Made by a program: the position numbers and the translations under genes. 64,000 bases of DNA from contig NZ_CP031611.1 in the NCBI RefSeq assembly GCF_001687475.2, forward strand, positions 992,001 through 1,056,000. The letters are read 5' to 3'. Under the pieces are notes generated by a model, which was not told where the DNA came from, searched no databases, and was given only the letters and a program-made list of their open reading frames with translations. Shown one piece after another: positions 8,127 through 17,870 of this stretch (positions within the stretch are counted from its first letter, which is position 1; each line of letters begins with the position of its first letter). Origin of the DNA: Campylobacter hepaticus. Lineage in GTDB: Bacteria > Campylobacterota > Campylobacteria > Campylobacterales > Campylobacteraceae.

Positions 8127-9446
8127 ATGCCAAAACTTTTTTTAATGTCTTTAGGATGCAATAAAAATTTAGTTGATAGTGAGATTATGTTAGGTAGACT
8201 TAGTGCTTATGAGCTGTGTGATGAGCCAAGTAAAGCTGATGTTTTAATCATAAATACTTGCGGTTTTATCCATAGTGCAAAACAAGAAAGTATTAATGCA
8301 ATTTTAGATTTGCATAATCAAAGAAAAAAAGATTCGCTTTTAGTTGTAACGGGTTGTTTAATGCAGCGCTACCGTGAGGAGTTGATCAAAGAGCTTCCAG
8401 AAGTAGATCTTTTTACTGGTGTGGGTGATTATGAAAGAATCGATGAAATGATACTTAAAAAAACCAATTTATTTTCTAATTCAACCTATTTGCAAGGTGA
8501 AAATGCTAAACGTATTATCACAGGTTCAAATTTTCATGCTTTTATTAAAATTGCTGAAGGGTGTAATCAAAAATGTTCTTTTTGTGCTATTCCAAACTTT
8601 AAAGGTAGATTAAAATCACGTGAAATAGCAAGCATTATAACAGAACTTAAAGAATTAGTAGCAAGAGGTTATAAGGACTTTTCCTTTATCGCACAAGATA
8701 CAAGTTCTTATTTATTTGATAAGGGTCAAAAAGATGGTCTTATACGTTTAATTGATGAAGTAGAAAAAGTTCAAGGTATTGAAGCGGCTAGAATTTTATA
8801 TCTTTATCCAACAAGCATAAGTGAAAACTTAATCAAACGTATTATAGATTCTAAAATTTTTGTTAATTATTTTGACATGCCTTTGCAGCATATTAGCAAT
8901 CATATGCTTAAAATCATGAAACGCGGTGTAAATCAAAATAAACTTAAAGAAATGCTTTCTTTAATGAGAAGCGCCCCAGATAGCTTTTTGCGTACAGGAT
9001 TTATTGTTGGGCACCCTGGGGAAAGTGATGAGGATTTTAAAGAACTTTGTGAGTTTTTAAAAGATTTTGCTTTTGATAGAGTGAGTGTTTTTGCTTATTC
9101 TAAAGAAGAAGATACTTGTGCTTTTTACATGGAGCAAGTGCCTTTTAAAGTGATCAATCAAAGACTTGATGTGATAGAAAAACTTGTAGATAAATGCATA
9201 GAAAAAAGTTTTGAAAAAGAAGTGGGACAAAAACGTTTAGTTATTTGCTCTGGAGAAAGTAGTGAAGGTGAATTTTTTATAGCAGGAAAAGATTTAAGAT
9301 GGGATAGAGAAATTGATGGAGAAATTCTTATTAATGAAAGCGAATGTGGAAATTTGGAAATAGGACAAATTTATGAATGTGAAATCATTCAAAATGTAGA
9401 TAACAAACTTATTGCTAAAGCTTTAAGAAAAATACATGCAGCTTAA
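8127..9446 (+). CDS. rimO: Ribosomal protein uS12 methylthiotransferase RimO
   Basis: 439 residues, normal for RimO. The N-terminal MTTase domain starts [16 protein letters not shown], a RimO signature, with cluster cysteines at SLGC, NTCG and TGC. The radical-SAM motif CNQKCSFC lies near residue 147. The C-terminal ~65 residues have the size and character of a TRAM domain. The enzyme adds a methylthio group to an aspartate of ribosomal protein S12, using two 4Fe-4S clusters. The last 11 bases overlap the tilS start, so the pair is probably co-translated. Confidence 0.96.
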   Translation: MPKLFLMSLGCNKNLVDSEIMLGRLSAYELCDEPSKADVLIINTCGFIHSAKQESINAILDLHNQRKKDSLLVVTGCLMQRYREELIKELPEVDLFTGVGDYERIDEMILKKTNLFSNSTYLQGENAKRIITGSNFHAFIKIAEGCNQKCSFCAIPNFKGRLKSREIASIITELKELVARGYKDFSFIAQDTSSYLFDKGQKDGLIRLIDEVEKVQGIEAARILYLYPTSISENLIKRIIDSKIFVNYFDMPLQHISNHMLKIMKRGVNQNKLKEMLSLMRSAPDSFLRTGFIVGHPGESDEDFKELCEFLKDFAFDRVSVFAYSKEEDTCAFYMEQVPFKVINQRLDVIEKLVDKCIEKSFEKEVGQKRLVICSGESSEGEFFIAGKDLRWDREIDGEILINESECGNLEIGQIYECEIIQNVDNKLIAKALRKIHAA

Positions 9447-10401
9447 AGGAGAGATTTTAAATTTATTAAGAAAGGGAAAAAATTTATTAGCCTTTTCTTA
9501 TGGGAGTGATTCTAGTGCACTTTTTTATTTTTTATTACAAGAACAAATTGATTTTGATTTAGCGATGATAAACTATAAAATGAGAAAAAATAGTGATTTA
9601 GAAGAATTAGAAGCTAAGAAACTTGCTTTAAAATTCCATAAAAAAATTTTTATTAAAAGTGCACCTGTTTTTAAGAATAATTTTGAAAAAAATGCTAGAG
9701 ATTTTCGTTATGATTTTTTTGATCAAATTTGTTTTGAACAAGGGTATGAACATCTTATTTTAGCGCATCATTTAAATGATCAGTTTGAATGGTTTTTAAT
9801 GCAAATTTCACGTGGGGCTGGTTTGCTTGAAATTTTGGGTATGCAAGAGCGTGAAAAACGAAAAAATTATACCATAGTGCGTCCTTTGCTTTTTATAGAT
9901 AAAAATGAAATTTTATCTTATTTAAAACAAGAAAATATTTTTTATTTTTATGATAAGAGTAATGATGATCAAAAGTATTTTAGAAATTATATACGAAAAA
10001 ATTTTTCAAATGAATTTGTAGGTAAATTTCATCAAGGATTAAAAAGAAGTTTTGCTTATCTTGATAAAGAAAGAAAAGAACTTTATGATTTTGAAAGTAT
10101 AAAGCAAATACAAGGAATGATTATTTGCCCTAAAAAAGAAAGTTTGATTGCTAGAGCAGTTAAAATGAAGGGTTTGATTTTAAGTGCAGCACAAAGAAAA
10201 GAATTGTTAAAAACAGATTGTGTTTTAAGTGGAAAAATAGGTATTGTTTATAAAAATACAAGTGCTATAGTTTTTGAATATGAAACTTGTGATAAACTGC
10301 CTAAAACTTTTAAAGACTCATGTAGAATTGCTAAAATTCCTAAGCTTTTAAGGGCTTATTTATATAATCATAAAATTGATATTTTAATGCTTAATTTCTA
10401 A
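9436..10401 (+). CDS. tilS: tRNA(Ile)-lysidine synthetase
   Basis: 321 residues. The PP-loop ATP pyrophosphatase motif is present as [11 protein letters not shown] near residues 18-28, a slight variant of SGGxDS, and [14 protein letters not shown] is the usual TilS helix. TilS converts C34 of the AUA-reading tRNA-Ile to lysidine and is essential in most bacteria. The protein is short compared with E. coli TilS and lacks the long C-terminal domains, as is normal in Epsilonproteobacteria. It overlaps rimO by 11 bases at the 5' end and the convergent membrane-protein gene by 18 bases at the 3' end. Confidence 0.92.
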   Translation: MQLKGEILNLLRKGKNLLAFSYGSDSSALFYFLLQEQIDFDLAMINYKMRKNSDLEELEAKKLALKFHKKIFIKSAPVFKNNFEKNARDFRYDFFDQICFEQGYEHLILAHHLNDQFEWFLMQISRGAGLLEILGMQEREKRKNYTIVRPLLFIDKNEILSYLKQENIFYFYDKSNDDQKYFRNYIRKNFSNEFVGKFHQGLKRSFAYLDKERKELYDFESIKQIQGMIICPKKESLIARAVKMKGLILSAAQRKELLKTDCVLSGKIGIVYKNTSAIVFEYETCDKLPKTFKDSCRIAKIPKLLRAYLYNHKIDILMLNF

Positions 10402-11094
10402 TTTTAATATTTTTTGATAACCCAAATGAATAAGAAAAATCACAAAAAATACCTGTAAAAAAAGTCCTAAAAGAGGTATGGACGAAATTAGATAAAAACA
10501 AAGTGTGCTAAATTTAAATTCAAAAGATGAAAAATTTGCATTAAAATGATTGAAATTGTCTTTATCTAAAATTGAACTTGTAATATCTAGCATCAAAAGT
10601 TTATGAAAAAGATAATAAAAAGCAAAATAATATACAAAAATATTGATAAAAGGTAAAAATAAAGCTAAAGTGCAAAGTAAGAAAATCCCTATAAATTTTA
10701 AAAATATTTTAATAAATTCAAAAAATACTCTTATACTTGAAATATTTTGACTTTCATAGTGATAATATTTTTTATTGATTTCTTTAGCAATAAAAGGAGT
10801 AAGAAAAGAAGTTATAATAAGAGCTAAGAAAACTGAAGCAAAGATAACAATAAAAGCTGAAAATAAAAAACTTATAATAGTAATTAAAATTTGTATAAAA
10901 TGAAGGGTATAAAACCAAGCCCAAAAAGAATCCTCGCTTACACTAAATAAAGCATTAAAATAATCAAGCAAATTAGAAAACCCCCAAATTCCCAAAAGAG
11001 TCATACATAAAAGACTAAAGATTAAAGGAATAAGGGCAAATTTTAGGAATTTTATACTAAAAAAATCTTTAATGCTAAGCTTGAGAATATTCAT
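10384..11094 (-). CDS. CysZ/EI24-like integral membrane protein
   Basis: 236 residues with about four to five hydrophobic segments (near 17-40, 65-100, 130-165, 195-225) and the EI24/CysZ-like pattern FLTPFIAKEINKKYY after the second segment. The position, next to dut and tilS, matches the membrane protein Cj1452 of C. jejuni from memory. Some family members are sulfate transporters (CysZ). That is tempting because a sulfate-activation cluster lies 16 kb away, but conserved synteny with strains lacking that cluster argues against a dedicated role. One base separates it from dut upstream. Confidence 0.6.
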   Translation of the reverse strand: MNILKLSIKDFFSIKFLKFALIPLIFSLLCMTLLGIWGFSNLLDYFNALFSVSEDSFWAWFYTLHFIQILITIISFLFSAFIVIFASVFLALIITSFLTPFIAKEINKKYYHYESQNISSIRVFFEFIKIFLKFIGIFLLCTLALFLPFINIFVYYFAFYYLFHKLLMLDITSSILDKDNFNHFNANFSSFEFKFSTLCFYLISSIPLLGLFLQVFFVIFLIHLGYQKILKLEIKH

Positions 11095-11095
11095 T

Positions 11096-11776
11096 TTAAG
11101 CTTTTTGATAAGATTTTTCTAGTTTTTTATAAATGGTGTCAAAGTGAAGTTCTTCTTTTAAGATTTCATTTAAGACTTCATTATCTTCTTTTCCATTCCA
11201 TATTTTTTTGTAGCTACCATTTTTATAACCATGATCTTGTCTAAAAATATTTAAAATATTCTTTCCTATATAAAGTTTATAAAGATTTTCAAGATTAAGA
11301 CCGCATTTAATTGCTAGGGTGAAATAAATCCAAAGCAATTCCCCAAGATCAAACCCAAAACCACTGCATTTATGAATAATGAGTTCTATATCATTTAAAA
11401 TATCATAAATATCACTCTCATTGGGATGTTCTTCTTCCTTGCAAAAGTCTTGAAAAACGTTTACAGAATTAACTTCTGTAGCAATAAGCTCAAAATTTTT
11501 ATCACGATACTTTTCAAGTAAAAGACTTAAAATAAAATGCCAAATATCTACAATTTCTATACGTACATTTTCCCAATTTATAGGATTAGAAATATTTTTC
11601 CAATGTTTCCAATTAAAAGAATCTATAAGTTCAGCACATTCCATATAGATGCAACGTTTCCAATTTATAAGTTTTCCTTCTTTAGTATAGCCATCTTCCC
11701 AGTTTAAACCATTAGTTTGGTCATTTAGTTTTTGTTGGAGTTTGAGCATATTTTCTAAAATTTCTATATTTGTCAT
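11096..11776 (-). CDS. dut: Dimeric dUTPase (all-alpha NTP pyrophosphatase superfamily)
   Basis: 226 residues. The acidic metal-binding motif of dimeric dUTPases is visible as ECAELIDSF (near residue 46) followed by EIVDIWHF (near 72), the ExxE...ExxD pattern. LNDQTNGLNWEDGY near the start is typical of the Campylobacter enzyme. It hydrolyses dUTP to dUMP, keeping uracil out of DNA and supplying thymidylate synthesis. It is unrelated to trimeric dUTPases. The start has the good ribosome binding site AAGGAG, and a TATAAT box lies at 11802-11807 on the minus strand. Confidence 0.92.
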   Translation of the reverse strand: MTNIEILENMLKLQQKLNDQTNGLNWEDGYTKEGKLINWKRCIYMECAELIDSFNWKHWKNISNPINWENVRIEIVDIWHFILSLLLEKYRDKNFELIATEVNSVNVFQDFCKEEEHPNESDIYDILNDIELIIHKCSGFGFDLGELLWIYFTLAIKCGLNLENLYKLYIGKNILNIFRQDHGYKNGSYKKIWNGKEDNEVLNEILKEELHFDTIYKKLEKSYQKA

Positions 11777-12217
11777 TTAAAAACTCCTTATATTTTTAAA
11801 TATTATATAATTTAAGCGTAAAGATTTATTGTATGATTGTGATTTTCTTTAGCTTTTAAAGTCGTTTTTTATTTTTTATAAAATTTTTAACCTTATATAA
11901 AATAATATTCATTGTTTTTATTATTTAAAATCGCAAAGTTTGATTTGTAAAAAAGTCTTTAATCTAAATAAGTTTAAGTTCTTTGATATGATAAATACCA
12001 AATATTATTTTAGTTAAAATGATAAAATTAACTAAATATAAACCTAAAAGATAAAGACTTTTGCCTCCTCCATTTTTTATATAACTTATGCTTTTAATGA
12101 TATAAAGCTTATTTTTGCTTTAAATTTATATAAGCATGAAGTTATATTAACTTCCTTGTTATACTTATGTTATATAAATCGGTTTTTTTTAAAAATATTT
12201 TAGTATAATTTTATTAA
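11777..12217. other. 441-base divergent intergenic region
   Basis: No open frame of convincing length on either strand. It holds the dut promoter (minus-strand TATAAT at 11802-11807) and an extended -10 for the plus-strand gene (TAGTATAAT at 12201-12209). C. jejuni, as I recall, has an extra gene (Cj1450, nucleotide-binding) here between dut and the Cj1449 homologue; it is absent. I see no recognisable remnant. Confidence 0.6.
12201..12209 (+). promoter_or_regulatory. Extended -10 box just upstream of the YhbP-like gene
   Basis: TAGTATAAT ends only eight bases before the ATG at 12218 and there is no purine-rich ribosome binding site between them. If this box is used, the mRNA would be leaderless or nearly so. 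The match is good, but AT-rich DNA makes chance matches common. Confidence 0.4.
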
Positions 12218-12625
12218 ATGGATAAAAAAATTTTAGAATTTATAAAAAGCGAACGCCTTTTATCTTGGGCTATGATAGATGAAATAGGTGTTTATATAGC
12301 TAATGCTTTTTATGCTTTTGATGAGGAAAATTTAGCTTTTATTATTGCTTCACATGAACATACTAAGCATATAAAATTAACCAGTCAAAATCCTAATATA
12401 GCTTTAAATATAGCCAAAGACAATAAGATAGCTTTTTTAAAAGGTATTCAAGCTAAAGCAGAATTTAAAATAGCTAGTAAAGAACAAATAAAAATTTATT
12501 TTTCTCGCTTTCCTTTTGCAAGATTGGATAAGAGTGCAAAAATTTATGCTTTAGAACTTTTTTGGTTAAAATTTACGGATAATGCTTTAAAACTTAGTAA
12601 AAAACTTGAGTTTTATAAAAAATAA
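12218..12625 (+). CDS. YhbP/UPF0306-like (pyridoxamine-phosphate-oxidase fold) protein
   Basis: 135 residues. Features of the FMN-binding split-barrel UPF0306/YhbP family are a short N-terminal helix, SWAMIDEIGVYIANAFYAFDEEN, ASHEHTKHIKL and a repeated strand pattern. The biochemical function of the family is not established. Its position directly before kpsM matches the hypothetical gene Cj1449 next to kpsM in C. jejuni, from memory. It is transcribed towards kpsM and is separated from it by 67 bases. Confidence 0.7.
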   Translation: MDKKILEFIKSERLLSWAMIDEIGVYIANAFYAFDEENLAFIIASHEHTKHIKLTSQNPNIALNIAKDNKIAFLKGIQAKAEFKIASKEQIKIYFSRFPFARLDKSAKIYALELFWLKFTDNALKLSKKLEFYKK

Positions 12626-12692
12626 AATTTTTATGATTTTTGTTTAAGAAAATAAGTTATCATTATAGCTTATCCAAAATTTAGGTATATAA

Positions 12693-13475
12693 ATGTTAAA
12701 TGTAATTCACGCTTTGTTTTTTAGAGAATTAAAAACTAGATTTGGTAAAAATAGATATTTAGGTTATATATGGGTAGTTGGAGAACCTATGAGTATAGTA
12801 CTTTTAGTGACTATTATAGGAACTGTTATAAGAGAATATCATCATCAAGTCATGCCTGAAGGCATTTCTATTTTTATGTTTTTAACTAGTGGTATTATGC
12901 CCTTTTTTATGTTTAGAAGTATAGTTACTCAACTTATGAATGGAACTCAGGCTAATTTAGCTCTTTTTGTTTATAAACCTGTAAAACCTATCCATGTTTT
13001 TATTGCTAGAACTTTATTGGAATTTTGTATTTATTTTGTTATTTTTGTTACTGTGCTTTTTTTTGCAGGATGGTTTTTTAGGATTGATGTATTACCCATT
13101 CATTTAATTGGGGTTTTATTTTCCATTTTTTTACTCATATGTTCAGCTTTTGCCTTAGGAATTTGTTTTGCTATTATTTGGCATTTTGTAGAACCTTTAA
13201 GAACTTTGCTGGGTTATTTTAGTATAGTATTTTATTGGACTTCTGGTATTATTTTTCCTACCTGGCTTACTCCAAGACCCTTGCTTGATTTATTTTATTA
13301 TAATCCTTTGCTTCATATCATGGAGCTTTTAAAATTTAATTTTTTTGAAAATTATCCTTTGCAAGATGAATATAGCTATTTTTATGCTATGTTTTGGATC
13401 TTGCTTGTTTTGTTTATGGGGCTCTTTTTTTATTATTATAATAGACAAGCTTTAACTGCGGCGAAAAAAGAATGA
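12693..13475 (+). CDS. kpsM: Capsule polysaccharide ABC transporter permease KpsM
   Basis: 260 residues with six predicted membrane segments of the ABC-2 type: FFRELKTRFGKNRYLGYIW at the start is the classic KpsM amphipathic entry, followed by helices near 30-50, 60-80, 108-130, 140-165, 173-195 and 230-250. It forms the inner-membrane channel exporting lipid-linked capsule polymer, with KpsT as ATPase and KpsE/KpsD continuing to the surface. It overlaps kpsT by four bases (ATGA) and starts a plus-strand run kpsM-T-E-D-F. In C. jejuni these genes sit on the same strand as truD; here they are opposite to truD. Confidence 0.96.
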   Translation: MLNVIHALFFRELKTRFGKNRYLGYIWVVGEPMSIVLLVTIIGTVIREYHHQVMPEGISIFMFLTSGIMPFFMFRSIVTQLMNGTQANLALFVYKPVKPIHVFIARTLLEFCIYFVIFVTVLFFAGWFFRIDVLPIHLIGVLFSIFLLICSAFALGICFAIIWHFVEPLRTLLGYFSIVFYWTSGIIFPTWLTPRPLLDLFYYNPLLHIMELLKFNFFENYPLQDEYSYFYAMFWILLVLFMGLFFYYYNRQALTAAKKE

Positions 13476-14134
13476 TAAAATTACTTAATTTAACCAAATC
13501 ATATCCTTTATTTAATGGTGGAAGGCATTATGTTTTTAAAAATTTTACTTTTGAATTCCCTGAAAATTGCAGTATAGGTTTAATGGGATATAATGGAGCA
13601 GGCAAATCAACCCTTATGAAACTTTTAAGTGGTGCAGAACTTCCTGATAGCGGTAAGATAATAACCAATAAAAAATTATCTTGGCCTTTAGGTTTAAATG
13701 GAGCCTTTCAAGGGTCTTTAACTGCTAGGGATAATGCTAAATTTGTAGCTAGGGTATATGGTTATAAGGGTAAAGAATTACAAGAAAAAGTACAGTTTGT
13801 AGAAGATTTTGCTGAACTTGGAAAATTTTTTGATGAACCCATGAAGACTTATTCTTCAGGTATGAGTGCTAGGATAGCTTTTGGACTTAGTATGGCTTTT
13901 GATTTTGATTATTATTTAATCGATGAAGCTGGTGCTGTTGGAGATCCTGCTTTTAGAGAAAAAAGTGTTAAATTGTATAGAGAAAGACTTAGTAAATCAA
14001 AAGTAATCATGGTTTCTCATAACGTAGCTGAAATTAAAGAATGGTGTGATAAAATAATTTATATGAAAAATGGACAAATTACAGTTTATGATGATGTTGA
14101 TGAGGGAATAGCTGTATATCAAGGAAAAGCTTAA
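13472..14134 (+). CDS. kpsT: Capsule polysaccharide ABC transporter ATPase KpsT
   Basis: 220 residues. Walker A GYNGAGKST is at residues 39-47, a signature-like YSSGMSARIAFGLS lies near 130, Walker B YYLIDE near 150 and the switch histidine SHNVAE near 180. Short ATPases of this type energise KpsM. The start overlaps kpsM by four bases and the stop overlaps kpsE by one, so the three genes are translationally coupled. Confidence 0.96.
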   Translation: MIKLLNLTKSYPLFNGGRHYVFKNFTFEFPENCSIGLMGYNGAGKSTLMKLLSGAELPDSGKIITNKKLSWPLGLNGAFQGSLTARDNAKFVARVYGYKGKELQEKVQFVEDFAELGKFFDEPMKTYSSGMSARIAFGLSMAFDFDYYLIDEAGAVGDPAFREKSVKLYRERLSKSKVIMVSHNVAEIKEWCDKIIYMKNGQITVYDDVDEGIAVYQGKA

Positions 14135-15252
14135 TGGAAGAAAATAAAACTTTATTAGAAAAAATCAAAGATTTAAGTATATTTGATTCTTTTAAAATTG
14201 TTTGGTTTATTATGATTTTTGTTGTGATTTATTATGTATTGATTGCAGCCCCTCGTTATGTAAGCACCATGGTTTTAGATGTAAGATCAACAAGCGGGGA
14301 AAGTGCTCAAGCAAGTGGAATTTTGTCTTTGCTTGGAGGTGTTTCTACAACAAGTGAAGATATAAATTATTTAAAAGGCTATATAGAATCAAATGATATG
14401 TTAAAAATTCTAGATGAAAAAATCAAGCTTAAACATCTTTATCAAGAACAAAACTTAGATTTAGCTTATAAAATTTGGGATTTTACTTCTATGGAATCTT
14501 ATCTTAAGTACTATCAAGCAAGGGTTAGAGTGCGTAGTGATGAAACGACTAAGCTTTTAAAGGTTGAAGTAGAAGGTTTTACTCCTCAATCAGCTTATTT
14601 GATTGCTCAAACTATTATGCAAGAAAGTGAAAAATTTATTAATGAAATTTCTCATCAAGCAGCAAGAGAACAAATGGCTTTTGCTGAAGGTGAAGTTCAA
14701 AAATATAAAGAGCGTTATCAAAAAGCACAAGATAATTTAATCGCTTTTCAAAATAAATATGGGGTTTTTAATCCTCTTAAGCAAGCTGAAACCAAAGCTA
14801 ATTTAATAGGACAAATTGAAGCTAATTTAGCTCAAAAAGAAGCAAAATTATTAACTTTACAAAGTTATATGAATGATATTGCACCTGAAATTATAGCCCT
14901 TAAGGATGAAATTGCAGCTATTAAAAAACAACTTTTAAAAGAAAAATCTAAAATTTCAGCTAATAATTCTTCTCAAAAGCTTAATGATTTAGCCGCCAAA
15001 TTTCAAGATTTAAGTATAGAAGCAGCTTTTACGCAAAAAGCTTATGAAGCAGCTTTAAAAGCTTATGAAAGTGCTAGAATAGGAGCTTTAAGAAAAATCA
15101 AACAACTTGTTATTATCCAAAGTCCGGATATACCACAAAGTGCAAAATATCCTGAAAGAATTTATAATATTTTAACAGCCTTTATTGTATTATCTTTAAT
15201 TTTTTGGATTATTAAATTTATTAAAATGATTATAGAGGAGCATAAGTATTAA
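14134..15252 (+). CDS. kpsE: Capsule export inner-membrane/periplasmic adaptor KpsE
   Basis: 372 residues with the polysaccharide co-polymerase layout: an N-terminal membrane helix (about 20-42, WFIMIFVVIYYVLIAAP), a long periplasmic part rich in coiled coil (about 180-320) and a C-terminal membrane helix (about 345-362). KpsE bridges KpsMT to the outer-membrane exporter KpsD. The start is TAATG, overlapping kpsT. Length and topology are normal for Campylobacter. Confidence 0.94.
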   Translation: MEENKTLLEKIKDLSIFDSFKIVWFIMIFVVIYYVLIAAPRYVSTMVLDVRSTSGESAQASGILSLLGGVSTTSEDINYLKGYIESNDMLKILDEKIKLKHLYQEQNLDLAYKIWDFTSMESYLKYYQARVRVRSDETTKLLKVEVEGFTPQSAYLIAQTIMQESEKFINEISHQAAREQMAFAEGEVQKYKERYQKAQDNLIAFQNKYGVFNPLKQAETKANLIGQIEANLAQKEAKLLTLQSYMNDIAPEIIALKDEIAAIKKQLLKEKSKISANNSSQKLNDLAAKFQDLSIEAAFTQKAYEAALKAYESARIGALRKIKQLVIIQSPDIPQSAKYPERIYNILTAFIVLSLIFWIIKFIKMIIEEHKY

Positions 15253-15254
15253 AA

Positions 15255-16913
15255 ATGAAAAAAATATTGATTTTATTTTTTACTTGTATTTTATGTTTTG
15301 GAGCTGTGGATGTATCCCAAATTGTTGCTGCGGATGATCAAAATCTTAATCCAAATATTATAGATCAAAATATAAGCTCAAACTTTAATACTACAAATAA
15401 AGAAAATGAACTTCTTAATATCCATAAAGATTTGGTTTTTGGATCCCATCTTTTTAATGGAAATTTTAAAAATTATAATCAAAGGGTTTATAATCCAGAC
15501 TATAAAATTGCAGTAGGTGATCAAATCAGTCTTAAAATTTGGGGTGCTGTTGAATTTGCTCAAGTATTAGTAGTAGATTCTCAAGGTAATATTTTTATTC
15601 CTAAAGTAGGGGCTATAAATTTATTGGGTGTGAACAATAGTGCTCTTGTAAGTGTTATTAAAGCTCGTGTTAATCAAATTTATAAAAATAATGTTTTTGT
15701 TTATGCGGATATGAATACTTATCAAAATGTTAGTGTTTTTGTTACAGGAAGTGTAAATACTCCAGGGCTTTATCAAGGACTTAGCTCTGATTCTGTGATA
15801 CAATACCTTGATAAAGCAGGTGGGATTAATTTAGAATATGGAAGTTTTAGAGATATTGAAATTTTACGCAATAATAAGGTCATAAAAAAGGTTGATTTGT
15901 ATGATTTTTTACTAAAAGGGCAAATGGATCTTTTTCCTTTTAGAAGCGGAGATGTTATTTTAGTAGGAAATGTGCAAAATTACGCTTTTGTTCAAGGTGA
16001 TGTACAAAGACCTTTTCGTTTTGAGTTGGCTAGTGATATTAAAACTTTAGCTGATTTAGCTAGAGTATGTGGGGCTAAACCTATTGTAACTAATGCCGTT
16101 GTAAAAAGTTATAAAGAAAATCATAAGTTAGATGTAAACACTTATAATAAAATGCAATTTTCAAAAGTTTTAATTAAAACTGGTGATGAAGTAGAATTTC
16201 ATCCTGAATACATTGCACAAAATATAACTATAACAGTAAATGGTGAGCATAATGGTTTAAAAACTTTAGTTCTTGCTAAAGGAACAAGTTTAGAAGATGT
16301 TGCTAGATTGATTAAAACTAATCCTCAATCAAATATGCAAGCTTTGCAAGTTTTTAGAAAAAGTGTAGCTAGGACTCAAAAAGAACTTATTAATGCTCAG
16401 CTTAAGGAGCTTGAAACTTTAGCCTTAACGAGTAGTTCTGTTACAGCTCAGGGTGCAGCAATAAGAGCCCAGCAAGCAAGGACTATATTAGAATTTATTC
16501 AAAGGGCTAAACAAGCACAACCTAAAGGACAAATCGTAATTGATAATCCTAAGTCTTATAAAGCGGTGATTTTAGAAGATGGTGATACTATAAATGTACC
16601 AAGTAAAAATAATCTTGTTATAGTTCAAGGTGAAGTATCTTTACCTGGTGCTTTTGTATATGATAAAGCTAAAGAATTAAAGTATTATATCAATCTTGCA
16701 GGAGGTTATGCAGAAAGGGCTGATACTTCAAAAATTCTTGTAATACGAAGTAATGGTAAAGCTGAAAAGTATCGTAATGGTGTGGATATGAAACCTGGAG
16801 ATTCTATTTTGGTTTTACCAAAGGTTGAAAGTGAGAATTTACAAATTTTTTCAATGTTAACTCAAATTCTTTATCAAATTGCTATTGCAACGAATGTTGT
16901 GCTTAATTTTTAA
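15255..16913 (+). CDS. kpsD: Capsule export protein KpsD (Wza/OPX family)
   Basis: 552 residues. A signal peptide (MKKILILFFTCILCFGA) is followed by the poly-export domain near 85-170 (YKIAVGDQISLKIWG, VDSQGNIFIPKVG) and several SLBB-type segments (VFVTGSVNTPGLY, AFVQGDVQRPF, VIVQGEVSLPGAF). OPX proteins form the outer-membrane or periplasmic conduit for capsule export. A run of Ala/Gln-rich helix (about 370-420) sits between SLBB segments. Two bases separate it from kpsE, and the next start follows after nine bases. Confidence 0.94.
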   Translation: MKKILILFFTCILCFGAVDVSQIVAADDQNLNPNIIDQNISSNFNTTNKENELLNIHKDLVFGSHLFNGNFKNYNQRVYNPDYKIAVGDQISLKIWGAVEFAQVLVVDSQGNIFIPKVGAINLLGVNNSALVSVIKARVNQIYKNNVFVYADMNTYQNVSVFVTGSVNTPGLYQGLSSDSVIQYLDKAGGINLEYGSFRDIEILRNNKVIKKVDLYDFLLKGQMDLFPFRSGDVILVGNVQNYAFVQGDVQRPFRFELASDIKTLADLARVCGAKPIVTNAVVKSYKENHKLDVNTYNKMQFSKVLIKTGDEVEFHPEYIAQNITITVNGEHNGLKTLVLAKGTSLEDVARLIKTNPQSNMQALQVFRKSVARTQKELINAQLKELETLALTSSSVTAQGAAIRAQQARTILEFIQRAKQAQPKGQIVIDNPKSYKAVILEDGDTINVPSKNNLVIVQGEVSLPGAFVYDKAKELKYYINLAGGYAERADTSKILVIRSNGKAEKYRNGVDMKPGDSILVLPKVESENLQIFSMLTQILYQIAIATNVVLNF

Positions 16914-16922
16914 GGTTTGATT

Positions 16923-17870
16923 ATGGATATTTTTGAAATAGCAAAGGGAATTTTTGAAAAAGAAGCTAGAGCAGTTTTGGATTTGGTTAAACATTTAGAT
17001 GAAAATTTTAATCAAGCCATTGATTTGATGCTAAATACTAAAGGGCGTTGTATAGTTAGTGGAATGGGAAAGTCAGGTCATATAGGGGCTAAGATTGCTG
17101 CTACTTTAGCAAGCACAGGCACTCCAAGTTTTTTTATCCATCCTGGAGAAGCTTTACATGGCGATCTTGGTATGCTTACTCCTGATGATGTTTTAATTGC
17201 TATTTCAAATTCAGGAGAAACAGAAGAAATTTTAAAAATTATTCCTGTTGTTAAAAAGCGTAAAATTCCTTTGATAGTTATGTGTGGAAGACAAAATTCT
17301 ACCCTTGTTAAACAAGGTGATGTATTTTTAAATATAGCTATAAAAGAAGAAGCTTGCCCTTTGCAGCTTGCTCCCATGTCTTCTACTACTGCAACTTTGG
17401 CTATGGGAGATGCTTTAGCTGCAGTTTTGATGAAGGTTAGAAATTTTAAACCAGATGATTTTGCACTTTTTCATCCAGGAGGAAGCCTAGGACGTAAGCT
17501 TTTAACTAAAGTTAAAGATCTTATGGTTTCTACTAATCTTCCTATAGTACATCCTGATACTGAATTTAATGATCTTGTTGATATTATGACAAGCGGTAAA
17601 TTAGGTCTTTGTGTAGTGCTTGAAAATGAGAAATTAGTTGGAATTATAACAGATGGAGATTTGCGTCGTGCTTTAAAAGCAAATGATAAACCAAGATTTG
17701 ATTTTAAAGCTAAAGAAATCATGAGTACTAATCCAAAAATAGTAGATATAGATGCTATGGCAAGTGAAGCAGAGGAGATTATGCTTAAACATAAGATCAA
17801 AGAAATTATTGTGGGAAAAAAAGAAAGGGTTGTAGGTATTATCCAGCTTTATGCTATAGGAAATGTTTAA
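16923..17870 (+). CDS. kpsF: D-arabinose-5-phosphate isomerase KpsF
   Basis: 315 residues from ATG 16923. A TTG six bases earlier is in frame, but ATG has AAGG seven bases upstream and matches the family start. It has a SIS domain (about 30-165: VSGMGKSGHIGAKIAATLASTGT, HGDLGM, SNSGETEE) and two CBS domains (about 200-312). It converts ribulose-5-phosphate to arabinose-5-phosphate, the Kdo precursor; Kdo links capsule to its lipid anchor. The stop overlaps the next glycosyltransferase start (TAATG). Confidence 0.94.
   Translation: MDIFEIAKGIFEKEARAVLDLVKHLDENFNQAIDLMLNTKGRCIVSGMGKSGHIGAKIAATLASTGTPSFFIHPGEALHGDLGMLTPDDVLIAISNSGETEEILKIIPVVKKRKIPLIVMCGRQNSTLVKQGDVFLNIAIKEEACPLQLAPMSSTTATLAMGDALAAVLMKVRNFKPDDFALFHPGGSLGRKLLTKVKDLMVSTNLPIVHPDTEFNDLVDIMTSGKLGLCVVLENEKLVGIITDGDLRRALKANDKPRFDFKAKEIMSTNPKIVDIDAMASEAEEIMLKHKIKEIIVGKKERVVGIIQLYAIGNV

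Noticed and set aside
10384-11094. CysZ-like membrane protein as part of the sulfation system.
   Set aside because: It sits in a conserved dut-tilS neighbourhood found, as I recall, in strains without cysDNC, so the resemblance alone is not enough.
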